From Microbacterium sp. (GTDB lineage: Bacteria > Actinomycetota > Actinomycetes > Actinomycetales > Microbacteriaceae): 5,705 bases of DNA. A program made the translations under genes and the position numbers. The notes under the pieces were generated by a model that saw only the letters and a list, made by a program, of their open reading frames with translations, made no database searches and had not been told where the DNA came from. Of this stretch, positions 5,641 to 5,705 are shown one piece after another. The stretch's first letter is position 1. Each line of letters opens with the position of its first letter. The stretch is taken from positions 1-5,705 of the forward strand of contig JAITUD010000225.1 in the NCBI GenBank assembly GCA_031286555.1. Reading direction: 5' to 3'.

Positions 5641-5705
5641 TGAGCCGGTCCTCCGGAAGGTTGCCGAGCACGTGCGCGTGCACGTGGAACACGGACTGCG
5701 CGGCG
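5630..5705 (-). CDS. HIT (histidine triad) family protein, C-terminal end only
   Basis: Only the last 24 codons are in the window; the frame enters at 5704 and stops with TGA at 5632-5630. The visible peptide begins AAQSVFHVHAHVLGN and contains the histidine triad HVHAHVL, the nucleotide-binding active site of HIT nucleotide hydrolases/transferases. In HINT-type proteins the middle histidine is the nucleophile. The gene runs into phoH with an 11-base overlap and carries the phoH ribosome binding site, so it is the preceding member of the same operon. HIT genes directly before phoH are common in actinobacteria. The subfamily (HINT-like or other) cannot be decided from this fragment. Confidence 0.88.
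   Translation of the reverse strand, partial: AAQSVFHVHAHVLGNLPEDRLIGF
5649..5654 (-). promoter_or_regulatory. Ribosome binding site supporting the TTG start of phoH
   Basis: GGAGGA (- strand, 5654-5649) lies eight bases before TTG at 5640-5638, inside the last codons of the HIT gene. No ATG or GTG is available at this spacing in the phoH frame, so this site is the main argument for a TTG start. Confidence 0.75.

Noticed and set aside
4285..5643. Long + strand open frame (452 codons) opposite phoH and ybeY
   Set aside because: It is antisense to two genes with complete family motifs; its composition (runs of Arg, His, Leu, Val, Asp) is the usual mirror image of GC-rich coding DNA, with no recognisable domain.
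5669..5686. Two CACGTG palindromes close together near the right edge
   Set aside because: They are the His-Val codons of the histidine triad in the HIT gene and follow from the protein sequence.

Overview
The window is GC-rich, densely coding DNA from an actinobacterium, most likely a Microbacterium-like member of the Microbacteriaceae. This rests on strong G/C preference at third codon positions, on the gene order HIT - phoH - ybeY - CBS-domain membrane protein - era, and on actinobacterial sequence signatures (TKTD in the Era G4 box, WMDEPGPTDVLSFP in YbeY). The genus is an inference from general familiarity, not from a database search.

Layout. Positions 1-1538 (+ strand) hold the 3' part of a DUF2207-family membrane protein whose start lies outside the window. 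Its stop codon is one base from the stop of a convergent 98-residue, three-helix membrane protein (1836-1540, - strand). A 92-base gap (1837-1928) follows, containing a GC-rich hairpin that probably ends the neighbouring operon. From 5705 down to 1929 everything is one tightly packed - strand operon: the end of a HIT-family protein, phoH (ybeZ type), ybeY, a CNNM/CorC-like CBS transporter-type protein, and era. Junctions are an 11-nt overlap, a 16-nt gap, a 4-nt ATGA overlap and an 8-nt overlap, so translational coupling is likely throughout.

Function. PhoH/YbeZ, YbeY and Era together form a well-known 16S rRNA / small-subunit maturation and RNA quality-control module; YbeX/CorC-type proteins accompany it in many bacteria (ybeZ-ybeY-ybeX in E. 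coli). The operon is therefore housekeeping. No mobile element, CRISPR array, defence system, tRNA or rRNA was found. No undescribed multi-gene system is visible.

The most unusual signal is at DNA level. The hexamer GGATGC / GCATCC occurs 17 times by eye, in all three codon phases and once between genes. Two sites form a 12-bp palindrome and two form a 9-bp-stem hairpin inside phoH. This is several times what base composition predicts and is reported as the main finding.
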